From Homoserinimonas sp. (lineage in GTDB: Bacteria > Actinomycetota > Actinomycetes > Actinomycetales > Microbacteriaceae): 64,000 bases of DNA. Of the stretch, positions 15,993-24,912 are shown one piece after another. The notes beneath the pieces were generated by a model. That model saw only the letters and a list, made by a program, of their open reading frames with translations. It did no database searches and had not been told where the DNA came from. A program made the translations under genes and the position numbers. Positions within the stretch are counted from its first letter, which is position 1. Each line of letters starts with the position of its first letter. Location of the stretch: assembly GCA_023957835.1 (NCBI GenBank), contig JAMLGP010000001.1:985575-1049574 (forward strand), given 5' to 3'.

Positions 15993-17705
15993 TCACTCCG
16001 CCTCCGAGAGGACGCCTTCTCTCTCCAGTCCGCGGATTCGGTCGAGTTCCTTGCGCTTTGCAGCCTGCTTTACCGGATCGGGAACAGGCAGTGAAGCGAG
16101 CAGTCGTTGGGTGTAAGGATGCTTCGGAGCAACCAATACGTCCTCGCCGATTCCTTCTTCAACGAGCTTGCCGTGGTAGAGCACGGCGATGCGATCAGCA
16201 AGCATGTCGACGACGGCAAGATCGTGGCTGATGAATAGAGCCGCGAACCCGAACTGCTTCTGAATCTCCGCGAACAGTTCAAGCACCTTCAACTGAACCG
16301 AGACATCCAGCGCGCTGGTCGGTTCGTCGGCAATCAGCAACTTCGGCTGAAGTGCGATAGCCCTTGCAAGGCTCGCTCTCTGCCGCTGACCGCCGCTTAG
16401 TTCGTGTGGGAAGCGATCGCCGAAGCTTCGAGGCAACTGCACCGCCTCAAGCAACTCGTCCACCTTGCCCCGAGCCTCAGCGGCATCCGGGGCCTTTCCG
16501 TGAACTATTAGCGGCTCTGCAACGCACTCGGCAATAGTTTGAAGTGGATTGAAGCTCGTAGCTGGATCCTGAAATACGAAGCCAATATCGTGTCTGATCG
16601 GTCGGAAGTCGCCTTCCCTGAAGCCCAGCATTTCGTGGCCGAGAACGTTCAACGATCCGCCGGTAACTCGCGTCAACCCCGCAATCGCCCTGCCGATCGT
16701 CGTCTTGCCCGAACCGCTTTCTCCCACGAGGCCGAGGACCTCACCAGCAGCGATTTCGAAGCTGACTCCATCGACCGCCCTGAATGCGGCCTTGCCGAGC
16801 CGGCCTGGATACTCGATTTCGAGCCCCTCCGCCTTGACCACCGTCGTTCCAGGTCCGGCCTCCGCCCGCTCCTTGGCGCGTTCACGGGTCTTCGCCGTTC
16901 CGGCCCCGATGAAAGGTACGGCGGCAAGCAGCCTCTTCGTGTATTCGTCCTGAGGCGAGTTGAAAAGGGTGACCGAATCCGCCTCTTCGACGAGCTTGCC
17001 CTGGTACATGACAGCAACTCGGTCCGCGAGGTCGGCAACGACTCCCATGTTGTGGGTAATGAGAACGATAGCCGCGTTGAACTCATCCCGACAGCGTCGG
17101 AGCAGATCAAGAATTTCCGCCTGAACGGTAACGTCCAGCGCGGTAGTCGGTTCGTCGGCGACGATAATCTCCGGGTTCAGAACGAGCGCCATTGCGATGA
17201 CAATTCTCTGCTTCTGGCCGCCCGAGAACTGATGGGGATAGTAGTCGACCCTGTGCTCGGCATCTGGAATACCGACCCTCGTCATAATGTCGATCGCTCT
17301 GGCTCTGGCTTCCTTTGCGGAAATCTTTTCGTGGGCCCTGATTCCTTCGGCAATCTGCCAGCCAACGGTGAAGACCGGGTTCAGAGCGGTTGATGGCTCC
17401 TGAAAAACCATCGCTGCACCGGCGCCGCGAATCTCCCGCAGTCTTGCCCTCGAGACTTCGATGACATTGTCTCCATCAACCAAAACGACACCGGAAGTAG
17501 TAGCAGTCTCCGGCAACAGTCCGAGAATGGTCTTTGCGGTTACCGTCTTGCCGCTGCCGCTTTCGCCCACTATTGCAAGCACTTCGCCGGAGCGAACCGA
17601 GAGGCTGACTCCGTCTACCGCCTTTACGTCGCCGCCGTCCGTCGCGAAGGTGACCGCCAGATCGTCGATCTGAAGGACTTCTGAACCGGATGCCTGAGGG
17701 CTCAT
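15993..17705 (-). CDS. fused double-ATPase of peptide ABC importer (DppD-DppF type)
   Basis: Two complete nucleotide-binding domains in one 570-aa chain energise the membrane channel formed by the two permeases upstream. The first domain has Walker A GESGSGKT (47-54), signature HQFSGGQKQR and His218 (LITHNM); the second has Walker A GESGSGKT (328-335), signature ELSGGQRQR and an intact SHDL. Each is followed by the oligopeptide C-terminal region ending in HPYTQRLLASLP. ATG 17705 overlaps the permease stop as ATGA; an open frame extends to 17921 but runs antisense-like through the permease and is not the start. Confidence 0.94.
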   Translation of the reverse strand: MSPQASGSEVLQIDDLAVTFATDGGDVKAVDGVSLSVRSGEVLAIVGESGSGKTVTAKTILGLLPETATTSGVVLVDGDNVIEVSRARLREIRGAGAAMVFQEPSTALNPVFTVGWQIAEGIRAHEKISAKEARARAIDIMTRVGIPDAEHRVDYYPHQFSGGQKQRIVIAMALVLNPEIIVADEPTTALDVTVQAEILDLLRRCRDEFNAAIVLITHNMGVVADLADRVAVMYQGKLVEEADSVTLFNSPQDEYTKRLLAAVPFIGAGTAKTRERAKERAEAGPGTTVVKAEGLEIEYPGRLGKAAFRAVDGVSFEIAAGEVLGLVGESGSGKTTIGRAIAGLTRVTGGSLNVLGHEMLGFREGDFRPIRHDIGFVFQDPATSFNPLQTIAECVAEPLIVHGKAPDAAEARGKVDELLEAVQLPRSFGDRFPHELSGGQRQRASLARAIALQPKLLIADEPTSALDVSVQLKVLELFAEIQKQFGFAALFISHDLAVVDMLADRIAVLYHGKLVEEGIGEDVLVAPKHPYTQRLLASLPVPDPVKQAAKRKELDRIRGLEREGVLSEAE

Positions 17706-18691
17706 ATCGCCTCCTCCATCTCGTCGATTTCCGCGGAATCTACGTCCACTGCCACGGCTCGCTTTCGAGTTCGAAGCCTCGGGTCGGCAAGGTCGTTGAG
17801 GCTCTCGCCCACGAGGGTGATTCCGAGCACAACCAGAACGATCGCAGTTCCCGGGAAGATAGATGTCCACCAGATTCCAGCAGCGACATCCGAAATCGAC
17901 TTGTTGAGGTCGAAGCCCCATTCAGCCGCAGCCGTCGGTTCGATGCCGAACCCGAGGAAGCCGAGGCCGGCGAGGGTCAGGATCGCCTCGGAGGCATTGA
18001 GAGTCAGGATCAGTGGCAGGGTTCTGGTCGAGTTCCGCAGTACGTGCCGGAACATGATCCGCCAATTGCTCGCTCCGATCACCTTGGCAGACTCGACAAA
18101 GGCCTCTGACTTTACCCGAACGACTTCAGAACGAATTACCCGGAAGTATTGCGGGATGAATACGACCGTGATGGAGATGGCCGCCGCGAGAATTCCGAAG
18201 AAGAGACTCGACTTGCCTCCCGAAAGCACAATCGACATGACAATCGCGAGTAGCAGCGACGGGAATGCGTAAATTGCGTCGCAGACCAGAACGAGCACAC
18301 GATCCAGCCAGCCTCCGAAGTAACCGGAAAGCAAACCGAGCATAATTCCCGCGAAAATGGAGAGCACCACCGCTACGACAATGACCAGGAATGCTGTTTG
18401 CGAGCCCCAGATCACTCTTGAGAGCACGTCGTATCCACCGACCGTCGTGCCAAGCAGATGCTTGCCACCGGGCGGAACCTGAGCTCCGAACAGGCCGTCG
18501 TCGTCGCGAAGCTGGTTATAGCCATACGGTGCAATCCACTGAGCAAAGGCCGCCGCAATAAGGAAGACGACGATAATTACTAGCCCCGCAACCAGCATCC
18601 CTCTTTGCCAGCCGACGCTCTGGGCAAGCTCGCGGATCAGAGGGATGCGGGACCAGATGCTTCGCTTTATTTTGGGAGTTTCCTGTGTCAT
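17702..18691 (-). CDS. peptide ABC importer permease (DppC type)
   Basis: Inner-membrane channel subunit (329 aa) with six helices and an N-terminal cytoplasmic extension. The BPD-permease motif appears as VESAKVIGASNWRIMFRHVLRNSTRTLPLIL, containing the EAA-like loop that contacts the ATPase. PYGYNQ and HLLGTTVGGYDVLSRVIWGSQ match the dipeptide permease C consensus. One base separates its start from the DppB-type gene stop. The C-terminus is acidic (VDVDSAEIDEMEEAI). Confidence 0.93.
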   Translation of the reverse strand: MTQETPKIKRSIWSRIPLIRELAQSVGWQRGMLVAGLVIIVVFLIAAAFAQWIAPYGYNQLRDDDGLFGAQVPPGGKHLLGTTVGGYDVLSRVIWGSQTAFLVIVVAVVLSIFAGIMLGLLSGYFGGWLDRVLVLVCDAIYAFPSLLLAIVMSIVLSGGKSSLFFGILAAAISITVVFIPQYFRVIRSEVVRVKSEAFVESAKVIGASNWRIMFRHVLRNSTRTLPLILTLNASEAILTLAGLGFLGFGIEPTAAAEWGFDLNKSISDVAAGIWWTSIFPGTAIVLVVLGITLVGESLNDLADPRLRTRKRAVAVDVDSAEIDEMEEAI

Positions 18692-18692
18692 T

Positions 18693-19781
18693 TCAGTACC
18701 TCACCCTCGGGTCGATAAGGGCGGCTATGACGTCAACGATGAAGTTGGTTATCGCAACGATTATGGCCAGCAGAATCACTATGCCCTGAACTGCCACGTA
18801 GTCTCTCGCGTTTATGTATTGCACGAGCATGAAGCCCAGCCCTTTCCACTCGAAAGTGGTTTCGGTTAGGACTGCTCCACCCAGCAGAAGGGCTATCTGC
18901 ATGCCGATTACCGTGATGATCGGAACCAGGGCAGGTCGGTACGCGTGTTTGCGCACGAGTCGGAACTCGCCGACGCCTCGTGATCTGGCCGCATCCACGT
19001 AGTCCTGGCTGAGGGTTCCTATGACATTCAGTCGAACCAGTCTGAGGAAGACTCCGGCCGTCAGGAGTCCGAGGGCAATCCCGGGCAGTACCGCGTGAGT
19101 GAGGACGTTGAGTACGTCATCCGGATTACCGGTGCGGAAGGCATCGATGATGTAGATATTTGTCGGATTATCCAGAGTTTGGAGATTGAGTTCGGTACCG
19201 ACCGACGCCCTACCATTCACCGGCAGCACCTTGAGCCAGACCGAGAAGATGAGCTTGAGCAGCAGCCCGGCGAAGAACACCGGAGTCGCGTAGAAGAGAA
19301 TCGCCAACACCCGAAGCATCGCATCCGGCCATTTGTCTCTCAAATAGGCGGCGAGCATGCCAAGCGGAATTCCAACGATGAACGCGACAATCAGACCGTA
19401 AACGGCCAATTCCAAAGTGGCAGGGCCATAAGTGAACAGAACCTGAGAGATCGGCCGATTGTCACTGATGGTCGTGCCGAAGTTTCCGGTCGCGATATGC
19501 CCGAGATATTCAAAGTATTGGATCCAGATGGGCCGGTCATACCCTGCGGCATGAATCCGCTCCGCCAGCTGGTCCGGAGGAAGCTTTCCTCCCAGAGCTG
19601 CGGTAATCGGGTCACCAATAGTCCTCATGAGCAGGAAGACCATGGTCACGAGAATGAAGACTGTCGGAACGATGAGCAGGAGCCTCACCAGAATGTACCG
19701 ACCGAGCTTGCCGCCGGACTTCTTGAGCTTCTCAGCCGGGGGGTTTGCCTTTGCGGCTTTAGTTGCGGATTCAGTCATCAT
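18693..19781 (-). CDS. peptide ABC importer permease (DppB type)
   Basis: Second channel subunit. After a basic cytoplasmic N-terminus (KAAKANPPAEKLKKSGGKLGRYIL) come six helices. Typical features are LPPDQLAERIHAAGYDRPIWIQYFEYL in the periplasmic loop and the EAA-like loop YVDAARSRGVGEFRLVRKHAYRPALVPIITV. The long hydrophilic stretch in the middle loop (about residues 195-235) is larger than in E. coli DppB. Start is ambiguous among GTG 19796 and two adjacent ATGs at 19781 and 19778; none has a clear Shine-Dalgarno. A hairpin lies between it and the binding-protein gene. Confidence 0.92.
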   Translation of the reverse strand: MMTESATKAAKANPPAEKLKKSGGKLGRYILVRLLLIVPTVFILVTMVFLLMRTIGDPITAALGGKLPPDQLAERIHAAGYDRPIWIQYFEYLGHIATGNFGTTISDNRPISQVLFTYGPATLELAVYGLIVAFIVGIPLGMLAAYLRDKWPDAMLRVLAILFYATPVFFAGLLLKLIFSVWLKVLPVNGRASVGTELNLQTLDNPTNIYIIDAFRTGNPDDVLNVLTHAVLPGIALGLLTAGVFLRLVRLNVIGTLSQDYVDAARSRGVGEFRLVRKHAYRPALVPIITVIGMQIALLLGGAVLTETTFEWKGLGFMLVQYINARDYVAVQGIVILLAIIVAITNFIVDVIAALIDPRVRY

Positions 19782-19806
19782 TGCCAATCGTCGCACGCGT
19801 TCAGAT

Positions 19807-19846
19807 AAGAAGGGGCGACCCGTACAGTAACGGATCGCCCCTTCTT
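19807..19846 (-). terminator. intercistronic hairpin between binding protein and permease genes
   Basis: Perfect 12-base arms aagaaggggcga (19807-19818) and tcgccccttctt (19835-19846), with a further ccgt/acgg pairing inside the loop. It lies 36 bases past the binding-protein stop and 25 bases before the DppB-type start. There is little T-run, so it likely acts as a partial terminator or 3' stabiliser that lets the binding protein be made in excess over the membrane subunits. Confidence 0.7.
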
Positions 19847-19881
19847 GTTACGGCTCTATGATCGTAGCCGCCTTTGGCGTC

Positions 19882-21513
19882 CTACTTGCTCAGGACGTTG
19901 AACCGGAACTTGAACGAAGCGTCCAAAGTCTCGTCAACACCCTTGACGTCCTTGCCTGAGACCACAACCTGTGCACCCTGAAGCATCGGCAGGGTCGACA
20001 GCTGGGCTGCAACCTTGGCCTGGATGTCCTCAATGTCCTTCGTGCGCGTTGCAGCGTCACCCTCAACCGCCTGAGCCTGAAGCAGCTGGTCGATTTCGGC
20101 GTTGCTGAAGTGGTTCTGCAGGAAGTTTTCCGTCAGGAAGAACGGGGTCAGGTAGTTGTCAGCATCCGAGTAGTCCGGGAACCAGCCGAGCTGGTAGATC
20201 GGGTACACGTCAGCAGAACGGTCCTTCGAGTACTGAACCCACTCGGTGGACTGCAGGTTCACCGTGAACAGCCCGGTGGCCTCAAGCTGCGACTTGATGA
20301 GAGCGTACTCGTCACCAGAGCTCGCGCCGTAGTGGTCAGGGTTGTACTGGATGTTCAGTTCGACCGGGGTAGCAACTCCGGCAGCCTCAAGGGTCGACTT
20401 CGCCTTGTTGACATCCGGTCCGCCGTTGCCGTCGCCGTAGAGGGTCTTTAGAACCTCAGTGGCGCCGGTCAGGCCAGCGGGAACGTAGGAGTACAGCGGC
20501 AGGTAGGTGCCCTTGTAAACCTGAGTCGCGATGGCGTCGCGGTCGATGGAATCGGCAATTGCCTGGCGAACTGCGAGTGCCTTGGCGGCGTCTGCGTTCG
20601 AGGTGGTTGCACCGTAAGGCATCGTGTCAAAGTTGAACACCATGTAGCGGATTTCTCCACCGGGACCCTTGTGGACCGTCACCGCAGAGTTGCTCGAAAG
20701 GCTCTCGATGTCGGTCGCAGAAAGGCTGCGGGTAGCCACATCGATGTTGCCCTCCTGCACGTCCAGCTTCATGTTCGACTGGTCCGCGTAGTACTTGAGG
20801 TTGATCGTTCCGGTCTTCGGAGTGCCGAGCAGTCCCTTGTATCCGTCGTAGGCCTTGAACTGCACAAGCTCGTTGAACTTGTAGCTCGAGATCACGTACG
20901 GGCCGGCGAACGCGTTGCCCTTAACGATGTCATCGTCAGAGGTCAGCGAGTCGGCAGAGAAGACTTCCTCGTCGACGATCGGAGCAGCCGGGCTCGACAG
21001 GATCTGAGGCCAGATCTGGTCGTTCGCGGCCTTGAGGTGGAACACCACGGTCAGGTCGTCGGTAACCTCAGTGCTGTCGAGGTTGTAAAGCAGGCTCGAC
21101 GGGCCGTTGTCGGCCGCAATCTTAAGCTGGCGGTCAAAGCTGAACTTGACGTCGGAAGCAGTCAGGTCGTGGCCGTTCGCCCACTTCAGGCCGCTCTTGA
21201 GCTTGACCGTGTAGTCGGTGGGGGAAGTGAACTCGGCAGACTCTGCAATGTCCGGGTGGACGTCAGAGCTTCCGGGGTTCGAGTTCATCAGGAACGGGAA
21301 AACGTTGTTCATGATGAAGAACGAGCCGTTGTCGTACGAGCCGGCAGGGTCGATGGTTGTGACCTTGTCGGTGGTACCAACGGTAAGGGTGCCCGATGGG
21401 CCACCGCTCGTTCCGCCGTTTCCGGCAGCGCAACCGCTGAGTACGAGTGCAGCGACGGCAACGCCGCCGAGCACGCCGAGGGAGCGCTTTCGGATCGTGG
21501 ATGCGGATGTCAT
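19882..21513 (-). CDS. peptide ABC importer substrate-binding lipoprotein (SBP family 5)
   Basis: Extracellular solute-binding protein (543 aa) that captures oligopeptides or similar substrates. Signal peptide with basic start TIRKRS, hydrophobic core and lipobox VLSGC (Cys28), then a serine/glycine linker. Family 5 features are LTVGTTDKVTTIDPA, PDIAESAEFTSPTDYTVKLKSGLKW, DVKFSFDRQL and a C-terminal LSTLPMLQGAQVVV. ATG 21513 is chosen because it gives the signal peptide and has aaagaggt upstream; the open frame reaches 21546. First gene of the operon that runs to 13186. Substrate class is inferred from the family only. Confidence 0.94.
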   Translation of the reverse strand: MTSASTIRKRSLGVLGGVAVAALVLSGCAAGNGGTSGGPSGTLTVGTTDKVTTIDPAGSYDNGSFFIMNNVFPFLMNSNPGSSDVHPDIAESAEFTSPTDYTVKLKSGLKWANGHDLTASDVKFSFDRQLKIAADNGPSSLLYNLDSTEVTDDLTVVFHLKAANDQIWPQILSSPAAPIVDEEVFSADSLTSDDDIVKGNAFAGPYVISSYKFNELVQFKAYDGYKGLLGTPKTGTINLKYYADQSNMKLDVQEGNIDVATRSLSATDIESLSSNSAVTVHKGPGGEIRYMVFNFDTMPYGATTSNADAAKALAVRQAIADSIDRDAIATQVYKGTYLPLYSYVPAGLTGATEVLKTLYGDGNGGPDVNKAKSTLEAAGVATPVELNIQYNPDHYGASSGDEYALIKSQLEATGLFTVNLQSTEWVQYSKDRSADVYPIYQLGWFPDYSDADNYLTPFFLTENFLQNHFSNAEIDQLLQAQAVEGDAATRTKDIEDIQAKVAAQLSTLPMLQGAQVVVSGKDVKGVDETLDASFKFRFNVLSK

Positions 21514-21719
21514 ATCCGTATACCTCTTTCTGTCAGGAGAGCCCACTCAATCCGATCTGGATTGACGTGGATTGCACAATCGCTGCGGGCGCAGATTGAA
21601 ATCGCACCAGTGCGTTTGTATACCCCTTGATAACACGGAATTCGCGGATTCCCGAGTCCAGAGCGCGATTGCTACGCAAACTTTATTGATCTGCAACCTA
21701 TTGAGCGAATACCGAACAG

Positions 21720-23615
21720 TCAGTCGGAAATGAGGCTGCGGCGTTCGGCTTCAACGCTCATGAGTTCGCGCTGAAGCTCCCGGTACTTTTCGGGATCAGC
21801 CGACTGGTCGGTACGTTGCAATTGGCCGAGCAAATCGGCTTTCTTCGAGAGCAAGTCTCGGCGAATCAAAGAAGAAACGACTCCTACGCAATAGATGGAC
21901 ATTTCGCGACCCTCCTTTTCAGGGATGGGAGCTATCGCGAGCTGATGGACGATCCCGCTGAAGTCCTCGCCTACTTCTTCCGCAATCCGATCCAGCCACC
22001 TTCCGGAACCGAATTCCTCGATGCTCGCCGCGAGACCGTCTCGCACGACTTTGAGGGTCTGGTTGGAGAACGCCACCTGGCTCATTCGCGCGGCAAGCTC
22101 CCTGCCCACAGAATCCGGGTGCTGGAGCAAAGCCATGAGGGCATCCCGCTCGAGCCTCGTAACCGGGTCAGTAGAGAGCTCGGTGATCGAAAGTCCCTGA
22201 GGGCGCTGCGCCTCCTCCCGATCACTCCCACCGGAACCAGGCCCTGAAGCGGCAGCCCTGACTTCAGCCTGAGACTTGCGACTGGAGGAGGCTGAGCGAA
22301 CGGCTCTCGTAACCTCCTGAGGATCAACTCCGACCCATCCGGCAAGATTGCGAATGTAGCCGTCGTGAAGTGCAGGGTCCCGAATGCCGGAAACTATGGG
22401 AGCAGCCGCCCTTAGCGCACTAACCCTGCCTTCGACTGTCTCCAGATCGAAGCCCGAAAGCACTCTCCTGATCATGAATTCGAACATGGGCTTTCGACCC
22501 TCAACCAGCTGGCGGATTGCGTCATCTCCGCGCTTGAGCCGCAAATCGCACGGGTCGAGTCCTTCGGGAGCTACTGCGACGAAAGTCTGGGCGGCGAATC
22601 GCTGCTCTTCTGAGAACGCCCTGCTGGCCGCGTTTTGCCCGGCTTCGTCCGGGTCGAAGGTGAAGATGACCTCGCCGAGGCCTCTGGAGTCGGAGTTTTC
22701 GACGTCTCCAAGCACCCGGCGAATCATCTTTATGTGTTCGACTCCGAAGGCGGTTCCGCAGGTTGCGACGGCTGTGCCGACTCCGGCAAGGTGGCAGGCC
22801 ATGACATCGGTATAGCCCTCGACCACAACCACTTGCCGATTCTTTGAAATGTCCCGTCTGGCAAGATCAAGCCCGTAGAGCACTTTTGACTTGTGATAGA
22901 CCGCGGTCTCAGGGGTATTCAGATACTTCGGGCCCTGGTCGTCATCAAATAGCTTTCTCGCTCCAAAGCCGAGAGTCTGACCCGTAGTGTCACGAATCGG
23001 CCAGATGAGCCGACCGCGGAAACGATCGTAGGAGCCCCGGTCACCCTGGCTGAGCAGTCCGGCAGAAAGCAGCTCCTCTTCGGAGAAGCCCCTGGCCTTG
23101 AGGTGTTTCGAGAGCGAATCGAAGCTCTTTGGGGCAAACCCGATCCCGAAACGAGCGGCCGCGGCGGAATCGAAACCTCTGGAACTCAGAAAGCTTCGCC
23201 CTGGTTCGGCGGCGGGATCTCCAAGCTGGCCAATGAAGAATTCCTCCGCAGCCTTGTTGGCGGCGAGCACTCGGGCTCTGGCTCCCTGGTCGCCCGTGAC
23301 CTTGCCACCCTCTTCATAGTGAAGTTCGACTCCGACTCTCGCGGCCATTCTCTCGACAGCTTCGGAGAAGGTGACGTGATCCATCTTCTGCAGAAAGGTG
23401 AAAACGTCGCCATCCTCGCCGCAGCCGAAGCAGTGGTAGCGGCCCACCTGGGGCCTGACATGAAAGCTCGGACTGCGCTCGTCGTGGAATGGACAAAGCC
23501 CCTTGAGCGAGCCGACTCCGGCGCTCTTGAGAGTGACGTAATCGCTGATTACATCCGCAATATTGACCCGCGAGCGCACCTCATCGATGTCGCTGCGCTG
23601 AATCAACCCTGCCAT
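21720..23615 (-). CDS. dnaG: DNA primase
   Basis: Makes RNA primers for replication (631 aa). The N-terminal zinc ribbon has ligands Cys41, His44, Cys62 and Cys65 (CPFHDERSPSF and CFGCGE). The Toprim core includes VVVEGYTDVMACHLAG and the FDPDEAGQNAA metal site, and a C-terminal DnaB-interaction region follows. Replication-fork protein. Its ATG is preceded by TAGAAT six bases away, so it seems to start a leaderless transcript inside the 31-base gap after dgt. Confidence 0.96.
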   Translation of the reverse strand: MAGLIQRSDIDEVRSRVNIADVISDYVTLKSAGVGSLKGLCPFHDERSPSFHVRPQVGRYHCFGCGEDGDVFTFLQKMDHVTFSEAVERMAARVGVELHYEEGGKVTGDQGARARVLAANKAAEEFFIGQLGDPAAEPGRSFLSSRGFDSAAAARFGIGFAPKSFDSLSKHLKARGFSEEELLSAGLLSQGDRGSYDRFRGRLIWPIRDTTGQTLGFGARKLFDDDQGPKYLNTPETAVYHKSKVLYGLDLARRDISKNRQVVVVEGYTDVMACHLAGVGTAVATCGTAFGVEHIKMIRRVLGDVENSDSRGLGEVIFTFDPDEAGQNAASRAFSEEQRFAAQTFVAVAPEGLDPCDLRLKRGDDAIRQLVEGRKPMFEFMIRRVLSGFDLETVEGRVSALRAAAPIVSGIRDPALHDGYIRNLAGWVGVDPQEVTRAVRSASSSRKSQAEVRAAASGPGSGGSDREEAQRPQGLSITELSTDPVTRLERDALMALLQHPDSVGRELAARMSQVAFSNQTLKVVRDGLAASIEEFGSGRWLDRIAEEVGEDFSGIVHQLAIAPIPEKEGREMSIYCVGVVSSLIRRDLLSKKADLLGQLQRTDQSADPEKYRELQRELMSVEAERRSLISD

Positions 23616-23621
23616 GCCACG

Positions 23622-23627
23622 ATTCTA
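23622..23627 (-). promoter_or_regulatory. putative leaderless -10 element of dnaG
   Basis: Minus-strand TAGAAT, five of six matches to TATAAT, followed by six bases (cgtggc) and the dnaG ATG at 23615. No ribosome-binding site intervenes. Confidence 0.5.
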
Positions 23628-23646
23628 GGCTCGGCCGAAATCCGGA

Positions 23647-24912
23647 TCATTTCGAGGTCAGCCTGCGGTGCAAAGACTTGGCGGACTGGTCGGTCAGGCT
23701 CGCTACCTGATCCACGACTACCCTCTTCCTTTCGGAATCGGATGCCGCCTCACTCCAGTCGAAAGCGAATCCGGCATCGAGCTCGGATGGCCCCGTCTCA
23801 AAAAGTGTGTCGGCAAGCTCAATCAGAATCTCTCTCTGTTCGGAATAGACCGGTTTGCGCGAGTTCGCCGACATGACATTGGCTGCGACTATGCCCTTGA
23901 GTACGGCGATTTCGGCTCGCACCGCGCTCGGCACGACGACATCTCCTCCGAATCTGATTCTGGACTCGCCGCCGGATTGCTCAAGGGTCGCCTGAATCGC
24001 AGCGCCCACAAACCTGCCGATGAGCTGGCTGGTCAGGTTCTTGAGTCGACCGTTGTCGAGTCTTGAACCGCTGAAGTCGTCAATCCACGGTTCAAGGGAA
24101 TCCAGCCGATCGAAAGCCGCAATCAGTTCGTCGTGACCGAACTCGCCGCCGATCCAGTCGAACATCGAGTCGACGAGTTCGCCGTGATTGACTCTCGAAC
24201 CCAGAGCCGGAACATCGATGAACCCGCTCACGATAGCGTCCTCGAAGTCGTGCACCGAATACGCAATGTCATCCGACAAATCCATGACCTGCGCCTCGAT
24301 GCAAAGAGCCCCTGCTGGTGCCTGCGCTCTCAGCCAGGTGAAGGCTGGCTCGTCATCCGGGTAGAAGCCGAACTTCGCCCTGCCGCTCGGATCATCAACC
24401 GCGTGGCTTAGCGGCCAGGGATACTTGCAGCTTGCGTCGAGGCTGGCCCTCGTGAGGTTAAGTCCGAAGGATCGACCGCTCTCATCGAAGACCTTCGGTT
24501 CGAGTCTGGTGAGCAGTCGCAGCGACTGTGCATTCCCCTCGAATCCGCCAATGTCTTTTGCCCAATCGTTTAGCGCTCGTTCGCCATTGTGACCGAAGGG
24601 CGGATGCCCAAGGTCGTGCGCGAGGCAGGCTGTGTCGACGACATCCGGATCCAGTTTCAGGCTCGTCGCTAGCTCGCGGCCAACCTGAGCAACCTCAAGG
24701 GAGTGGGTGAGTCGGTTTCTGGCATTGTCGATCCCCGCAGTTGGGCTAAGCACCTGGGTTTTTGCGGCAAGCCTGCGCAGCGCACTCGAGTGGACCACTC
24801 TAGCTCGATCTCTAGCGAAGTCGCTGCGTCGGCTCGAGTGCTCCTCAGGAAGCCATCTCTCCCGATCTTGCGCACTGTATTCCTGTCCCTGGCGGATCGC
24901 AGAATCAGCCAC
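23647..24912 (-). CDS. dgt: deoxyguanosinetriphosphate triphosphohydrolase-like protein
   Basis: HD-domain dNTPase (421 aa) that releases triphosphate from deoxynucleotides, thought to tune dNTP pools. The metal-binding HD residues are seen as His70 (NRLTHSLEV), His99-Asp100 (CLAHDLGHPPFGHNGE) and a later conserved Asp in MDLSDDIAYSVHDFED. The substrate-binding His103 and His108 are in place. GTG start overlaps the dusB stop by eight bases, and dnaG follows after 31 bases, the usual actinobacterial order. Confidence 0.93.
   Translation of the reverse strand: MADSAIRQGQEYSAQDRERWLPEEHSSRRSDFARDRARVVHSSALRRLAAKTQVLSPTAGIDNARNRLTHSLEVAQVGRELATSLKLDPDVVDTACLAHDLGHPPFGHNGERALNDWAKDIGGFEGNAQSLRLLTRLEPKVFDESGRSFGLNLTRASLDASCKYPWPLSHAVDDPSGRAKFGFYPDDEPAFTWLRAQAPAGALCIEAQVMDLSDDIAYSVHDFEDAIVSGFIDVPALGSRVNHGELVDSMFDWIGGEFGHDELIAAFDRLDSLEPWIDDFSGSRLDNGRLKNLTSQLIGRFVGAAIQATLEQSGGESRIRFGGDVVVPSAVRAEIAVLKGIVAANVMSANSRKPVYSEQREILIELADTLFETGPSELDAGFAFDWSEAASDSERKRVVVDQVASLTDQSAKSLHRRLTSK

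Noticed and set aside
16539-17393. 284-codon plus-strand open frame opposite the fused ABC ATPase
   Set aside because: Antisense shadow of a clear ATPase with both Walker motifs.
17706-17921. Upstream extension of the double-ATPase frame
   Set aside because: The added 72 residues are Arg/Gly-rich noise overlapping the permease gene; an ATGA junction at 17705 gives the proper start.
20671-21630. 319-codon plus-strand open frame opposite the peptide-binding lipoprotein
   Set aside because: Val/Arg-rich shadow translation without domains; the lipoprotein frame has a signal peptide and family motifs.
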